Shown here in pieces: positions 58,355-64,000 of a stretch of 64,000 bases of DNA. Position 1 is the first letter of the stretch, and the number at the start of each line of letters is the position of its first letter. The position numbers were made by a program, and so were the translations under genes. The notes beneath the pieces are model-generated. The model saw nothing but the letters and a program-made list of their open reading frames with translations. It did no database searches and was not told where the DNA came from. Source of the DNA: Phallusia mammillata. Lineage: Eukaryota; Chordata; Ascidiacea; Phlebobranchia; Ascidiidae. The stretch is from NCBI GenBank assembly GCA_003260075.1, contig QLIY01000404.1, positions 3,831-67,830 on the forward strand, written 5' to 3'.

Positions 58355-59082
58355 ATTGTGCAATATTTGATAGAAATTTTTTTCTTATACTTTAGGTCTG
58401 AAATAAGAAGATGATGCATTATATTGAAACATATGTAAATTCGTTTTTTGCATCTGTGCCAGTTTAAACCCTAGAGAGACCAACTTATTTTACTTCAAAT
58501 ATGATCAGTTTGCAACATAATTGTTTAGGGTTTTAACTAAATTAAACACAACATAAGTATTGCAATTCTGCTAATGGACGTTGGTAAATCGTTTGAAATA
58601 CCATTTTGGTTAATCCTGCACTCTGTCTGTTTTAACACCTTTTTGTGCATTCAAACACTTTTCAAACACCCTAAATTATATCTTTTAAAATTTCTAACTT
58701 TAAATTCCAGCAATAGATGAACCGGGTCCAAATTCCACTCCCCGCATTAATACACACGCTTGTCATTTCAAGTTGATGCGAATTTCCTGACTGCACATAT
58801 AGCTTGTGATTTAAATACTTCTTGATATAAATATCATAGAAGTCTTGAAGGCTCTTGATCGCAGAGAGAAACTGATACGTGACGTTTTGATCACAGCGCT
58901 CTTTATACGAGATATGACGTTGGCGGTAAATCGGGAAGCGCCTTTCCTTCCTCTCTCGCTGTGACGTGGAATAAAATATATCCCTAAGACGTCACAGGAA
59001 AGTCTCCCTGCGTTTGCCATCCCACCTGTTGCGTCACATCAGGAAAATAAGATCTTTGACTTTGGCATTCAGTGTATTTACC

Positions 59083-59120
59083 CTGATGAAGACGACCTGT
59101 ATAGGACGTCGAAACGTCGG
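59083..59120 (+). repeat. Hairpin-like repeat end, 'gatgaagacg..cgaaacgtcg' motif
   Basis: Motif CTGATGAAGACGACC, then GTATAGGACG, then TCGAAACGTCGG. An inverted relative lies at 60063-60099. Such gatgaag/cgaaacg hairpins occur near ends of some invertebrate retroelements; the class here is inferred. Confidence 0.4.
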
Positions 59121-60062
59121 AAGAAAAATACATTTGCCAGAAGAGCTCTATAAACTTGATACTATGCCTGGCAGCAACAGCTTATTTATCTTCGACTTTA
59201 TTGGAATGTTACGACCATTTGAATCCAAAACAAAAACACGCATGTTGACGTTAATCTAATATTCTAATGTAGATTGATTGATTGACAGAACAGAACGATT
59301 CTACAAGAGCAATGACTTCAGAAGTCACAATGTGCGGACTGTAATCGTTAACAACTTAAATCTACCATAAATATCAATACATGACTTTTACGGACGACTT
59401 AGGTAAGGAAATTACTGTTCACAATTGCCGATGTTATTTTTAAATAAATGATCAGCGCTTTATTCAAAATTTCTGTAATGCTTTCGTTAGGGACGTTTTT
59501 GCATTTTACCAAATATAAAGTCACTTTCGTCGTTTTTCTGAAGTCATCGCACATTTTTGCCATCGAACACAAGCAATACGTCACTTCCCTTGTTCCGACG
59601 GAACTGCGCGACTCAACAAAATTCTGTTCAAATTCAAAGTCCAGCGGACAGTGACAGATGGTAAATTTTGCAATTCAGAAAACAAAACTTGCATTACAAA
59701 CGACAAGTCAAAGTTCTTGAAACGATAACGTGTGGGATTTTTTTACCTGCAAAAGGGTATGTGAGTCACCTCACGTAGTAGGTTTAAATCCGTAGTAATG
59801 TTTATTAATTACATCCGCCGCTTGGCGCGCGCTGTAAAAATCAACGCACACTTCCTCCTTAATATATGCGTAAAATTTGCAAGCTAACACTTAAACGCTA
59901 AATGTACTATTTTTTGCACAAACTTCAGCGAGTCATATTTTCTTGTTTCGATATAAGTTGTCTACTTGTTTAGGGTTATTTGATTTCCTTATGTATACAG
60001 TTGCCAGGCATCTTTTTTGTAAACTTTCCGTTTTCTTCAACCGGCAAATATAAAGAAATCTA

Positions 60063-60099
60063 TCGACGTTTCGCCGTCTTATACGTGGCGTCTTCATTA
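60063..60099 (-). repeat. Inverted copy of the 'gaagacg..cgaaacgtcg' motif
   Basis: Reverse strand reads TAATGAAGACGCCACG, then TATAAGACGG, then CGAAACGTCGA. The stem bases differ from the 59083 copy in a partly compensatory way. Confidence 0.4.
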
Positions 60100-60674
60100 A
60101 AGAACAAAAATAAAACTTTTTCCTTGTTTAAAATTTGTAACAAGTGATAATTTAAAAACAATGCTATTGACTTTGTCAGTATGAAAATAGAGTTATTACC
60201 TGATATGAAAACTGCAAACAATGTACACTGTTTCAATCCCACTTATAACATTTCATCATTGCACTTGGTGACAGGACATTGACCATACAATAAGCTATTG
60301 TAGCCCCATTATTGACTTTGTGTACAGTTAACAGGTACAATTGGGCTTCCGACATGGTTTTGGTTTTATTGTCTGTGTAAACTTTAATGCATATGCCATT
60401 ATTTAAAATCCTACACAAAACGTCTTACAACAATCTTTGTAAAATCTTGCATGGCGGTGTTAAATACGAACATCATTGCATGTTGGTTGTGTTGCTTATT
60501 GACAAAAAAACCCTAGTTGCCCCCGGATATGACGCATAAGCGCAAGGAAATCGAACTAGATAAGATTGCGAATAAAACGTTTGTTTAGTCAGATTTTTCT
60601 AGTCTGTGCCTTGTTAAATTGAATAGATTGGAAGACCGACTTGATTCGGTATAACGCCTTCAAAGGGCCTATAG

Positions 60675-61203
60675 CAGGGATGGCGAACCTTTTTAGTTGA
60701 ACGGGTCAACCATGATATCAAAATTCGGAAAGAAAACAAAGTGGGTCACATATTTTATTACATGTCAATGTCAATGCTAAGATGCTTGTTGCTGCATTTT
60801 TTCTGAAAGTCTTGTAATCTTAGGTAGTTTTCAGCTTAATACACGCTGCAGTCATATCTGAGCTGAGACGATTCTTGATTTTATGAAATTCTTGTGTGAA
60901 AACAAAGATTCGCATGAATATGTTGAACCGAACAGCGTCAACAAAGTTACAACAAATCGTTTCAAGTTGTACGTTTAAATAAACATATTTGTTGCCTCAC
61001 AATTGACTAAACAATCTGAATTTTAAGACAATAGGCAATCTGACAAAGGGCTTGAAGTTAACTGTTGTGTTGCTTTTTAATCTTGGAAGTCTGGTAACCC
61101 TCCCACTAGTAATCAGTATACAATTTTGAAACTACAAGTGGGTCACTGAAATTCACGTGGTGGGTCACATTGTGACCCGCGGGTCAGTGGTTCGCCATCC
61201 CTG
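60675..61203. mobile_element. hAT MITE, TSD GCCTATAG
   Basis: Ends CAGGGATGGCGAACC and GGTTCGCCATCCCTG, perfect duplication GCCTATAG at 60667-60674 and 61204-61211; 529 bp. Confidence 0.9.
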
Positions 61204-61211
61204 GCCTATAG

Positions 61212-62877
61212 CGTCCTATATGATTTAGTGGAATATAAATTGACGATATGGTCACTAAGGTTGTTGTTGATCTGTGAGACTTTTTTCTTTGTTACTTAAC
61301 CATTCTCTTTATTTCACGGCAGGTAAAGTTTTAAAATGTTAAAGTTTGTTTATTGCCGATTTGATAATCGGAAAGGCCAGCTTTATTTGCGCTAAATGCC
61401 TTAAATTGAACTTGAACTGCTTGCCCAAAATGCAAAAGTGTTTTAACAAATCCATTATATAATGAATTGTAAAATTAGGCGTTTACAAACCCAGCCTAAA
61501 GCGCCCCCAAAATACGAATCGTTTATCCTTAATATTGAAAGTATTATCATCTTAATCTGTTTTCTCTATAAACAGAGACGACAACAGTTTAACTAACTTT
61601 CTCACTTTTCATATGCTATCTTTGGACTCACTATTTGCAACGCTCAAACATTTTGCATTGATTCGTACAGTAATATCGATTACAGTTAGGTGTTTCGTAT
61701 TTCTGTAATCACAAATAGCGAAGTCATCAGTGACGTAGAAACACGTGGGTGGACGAGAACCGGACAATGAGTCAGTAATATTCACTAACAATAGATTTAA
61801 GCTAAACTGAAAAACAACTCTGTCTATTGTGACAATTAACCCACGTTTACTGTGTTTTACCCACGTAAATCTCAGAAACGCTATTAGTCACCCTATACAT
61901 GCTATTATTCGAAATATTGGATTGGTGGTTTAAGGCTAGGGATTGAGTACAAAAAATAAAGAAGCTGCGATAGGAAAACAAATTAAGCAACAACTAACTA
62001 TACGCTAAAAATCCGAGGCGAAATCTTTAACAATAAGCAGGGGGGGGGGGTCCTATATGATTTAGTGGAATATAAATTGACGATATGGTCACTAAGGTTG
62101 TTGTTGATCTGTGAGACTTTTTTCTTTGTTACTTAACCATTCTCTTTATTTCACGGCAGGTAAAGTTTTAAAATGTTAAAGTTTGTTTATTGCCGATTTG
62201 ATAATCGGAAAGGCCAGCTTTATTTGCGCTAAATGCCTTAAATTGAACTTGAACTGCTTGCCCAAAATGCAAAAGTGTTTTAACAAATCCATTATATAAT
62301 GAATTGTAAAATTAGGCGTTTACAAACCCAGCCTAAAGCGCCCCCAAAATACGAATCGTTTATCCTTAATATTGAAAGTATTATCATCTTAATCTGTTTT
62401 CTCTATAAACAGAGACGACAACAGTTTAACTAACTTTCTCACTTTTCATATGCTATCTTTGGACTCACTATTTGCAACGCTCAAACATTTTGCATTGATT
62501 CGTACAGTAATATCGATTACAGTTAGGTGTTTCGTATTTCTGTAATCACAAATAGCGAAGTCATCAGTGACGTAGAAACACGTGGGTGGACGAGAACCGG
62601 ACAATGAGTCAGTAATATTCACTAACAATAGATTTAAGCTAAACTGAAAAACAACTCTGTCTATTGTGACAATTAACCCACGTTTACTGTGTTTTACCCA
62701 CGTAAATCTCAGAAACGCTATTAGTCACCCTATACATGCTATTATTCGAAATATTGGATTGGTAGTTTAAGGCTAGGGATTGCGTACAAAAAATAAAGAA
62801 GCTGCGATAGGAAAACAAATTAAGCAACAAACTAACTATACGCTAAAAATCCGAGGCGAAATCTTTAACAATAAGCA
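61212..62877. repeat. 830-bp near-perfect direct repeat across poly-G
   Basis: 61212-62039 and 62051-62877 differ at only a few bases and flank a run of 11 G (62040-62050). The two identical 60-codon frames inside are copies of the same DNA. No gene recognised. Unmerged overlap is the simplest reading. Confidence 0.9.
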
Positions 62878-63338
62878 AAATCACAACAGTTGAATTTAAA
62901 TTAAGTTAACAAAGGAAATATATGGGACCATTTAAAACCTAAAGACTAAGTTAAAAAACAAATATTTACATTACACTTTACCAGAGTGATAAGCGGGCAC
63001 GAAATTGAAGACCGAAAGTGCAAGTCTGAACCATTTTTAAAATAAAGCCCGGATTTGCGTCAGGCTTAATTTGCCTAAAGTGTGAGGTAAATTATAAATA
63101 CAGCCTGTTGTTTTCGTCAAACCTAAGGCTGAACCAGACTTATACCCGAACCGAAAACTTCGACCCGACTTACAAATCTGCACTTTAACCGCAATAAAAC
63201 TATACCGTAACAGGTTAAATACACACAAGAAAGAAATCTAACAGTTTAAGTGACAACATGCACAAAAGTGGCACATTTATGTAACATGTAATTCGTCATG
63301 AACAAATTACAACAAATGCAACAAATATGAACATGGGT
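62878..63338. other. Intergenic, dispersed-repeat tract
   Basis: 63000-63190 holds 'acccgaaccgaaaacttcga' type sequence, related in reverse complement to 4290-4620. No gene. Confidence 0.4.
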
Positions 63339-63499
63339 TCAAGAACGAAGTTTTTGTAGCGGTCCTGATGACACAGACAAACGTTTTGTCAGGCTGGCAC
63401 TGCCCATTGACATCTTGCGTCTAAAACTCTTGATCTGTGACACGTCATCTGCCACAGCGTTTCTCAATCTCGTTCCGAACGACATGCTTGGATTATTAT
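63339..63499 (-). CDS. Last exon of a gene continuing past the right edge
   Basis: An acceptor TTGTAG above 63499 opens a frame of 53 codons to TGA at 63339-63341 (NNPSMSFGTRLRNAV.. SFRRKMSMGSASLTKR.. KLRS). It is Ser/Arg/Lys-rich, like the tails of X1 and X2, and has the same orientation, so it may be a fourth member of that array, but the similarity is too weak to assign. Confidence 0.4.
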
Positions 63500-64000
63500 C
63501 TACAACACAAACATAGAATTGGGTTTTATGTCAATACCAGATGAATACAAAGACTGTTTGTTACTTCACTGTTTAACCACACAAGTTTTTGCCGCATTTA
63601 AAATATAGTTTTTTTTATTTCTATGCTTCTATGTTATTTCAATTGAAACACTTTGTTATATGTAAATGATTTATGTTTTTTATCTTTATTTACGGTGTAA
63701 TTTAGGATCAACGGTATTTGTTGAACTAGATTTAAAAATAACTATGTACGCTTTAGTTACTTTTTTGTTCTAAATTTAGCCAACATAGTTGTTCTAAACA
63801 TAGTATTTGATGTGTTTTTTAAGTAACGCCTCTTATCTGGCTATACTGTAGTTTCGCAAAGCTATATTTTGCAAAATTTCCTGCCAGCAGTTCGTCGAAA
63901 TGTAGGTCAAACGCGACAACATGACATAGACTTCGTGTTGCGTTGTCATGATTACAAGAAAAATCTGGTCGCTGTTATGAGGGAAACGAAAGTTTCAAAA
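63500..64000. other. Intron or intergenic at the right edge
   Basis: AT-rich, no exon recognised; probably intron of the gene whose last exon is 63339-63499. Confidence 0.35.

Larger units (their letters stand above)
58400..60674. other. Repeat-rich intergenic DNA, no supported gene
   Basis: Holds two inverted copies of a 'gaagacg..cgaaacgtcg' motif (59083-59120 plus, 60063-60099 minus) and a SINE-like piece at about 60627. No coding exon chain was found. Confidence 0.45.

Noticed and set aside
4852-62050. G-rich runs as G-quadruplex or recombination signals
   Set aside because: Their constant association with repeated flanks, in both G and C orientation, fits assembly joins better than biology.
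61609-62628. Two identical 60-codon minus-strand frames
   Set aside because: They are the same DNA repeated across the poly-G join at 62040-62050; no similarity or splice context.
1-64000. CRISPR arrays, operons, bacterial promoters
   Set aside because: The window is eukaryotic (GT-AG introns, CPEB1, RGS, ZFPL1); no spaced direct-repeat array is present.

Overview
This is eukaryotic, AT-rich, intron-containing animal DNA. The recognisable genes (ZFPL1, CPEB1, an RGS3-type C2+RGS gene and a PIAS-type SUMO E3 ligase) have chordate/deuterostope-like architecture. Together with mostly short introns, many small hAT elements and lineage-specific tandem families, they point to an invertebrate deuterostome, most likely a tunicate (ascidian). 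The species cannot be fixed from sequence alone.

Layout. (1) 1-8,400: a tandem array of an unrecognised single-exon gene family on the minus strand (about 265 aa), broken by poly-G joins, with flanking duplicated DNA and a retrotransposon scrap. A fourth, intact member lies at 17,463-18,257. Each promoter carries a TATA box with a kappaB-like GGG..CCC palindrome about 50 bp above it. (2) 10,209-15,191 minus: PIAS-like SP-RING SUMO ligase with a SUMO-interacting motif. (3) 12,000-20,600: nested hAT elements. (4) 21,283-24,005 plus: ZFPL1. (5) 26,535-30,071 minus: CPEB1, head-to-head with an unidentified coding-looking locus at about 30,300-31,170. (6) 32,450-40,255 plus: RGS3-like gene, 726 aa, 11 coding exons plus an alternative first exon. 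(7) 41,682-58,354 minus: three tandem paralogues (314, 364 and 354 aa) with identical intron phases, each with a basic helical N-terminus and a C2-like domain. hAT elements sit in their introns and between them. (8) 58,400-64,000: repeat-rich DNA, a near-perfect 830-bp direct duplication across a poly-G run, and the last exon of a further minus-strand gene.

An assembly caveat dominates interpretation. At least 22 runs of 9-72 G or C interrupt the window. In nearly all cases the sequence just before the run is repeated just after it (A-B-[G]n-B'-C). These look like failed overlaps (poly-G read tails or unmerged haplotypes), not biology, and they split or duplicate exons of several genes. Exon coordinates below were assembled by hand from GT/AG sites, phase continuity and protein similarity remembered from the families; no alignment program was run.
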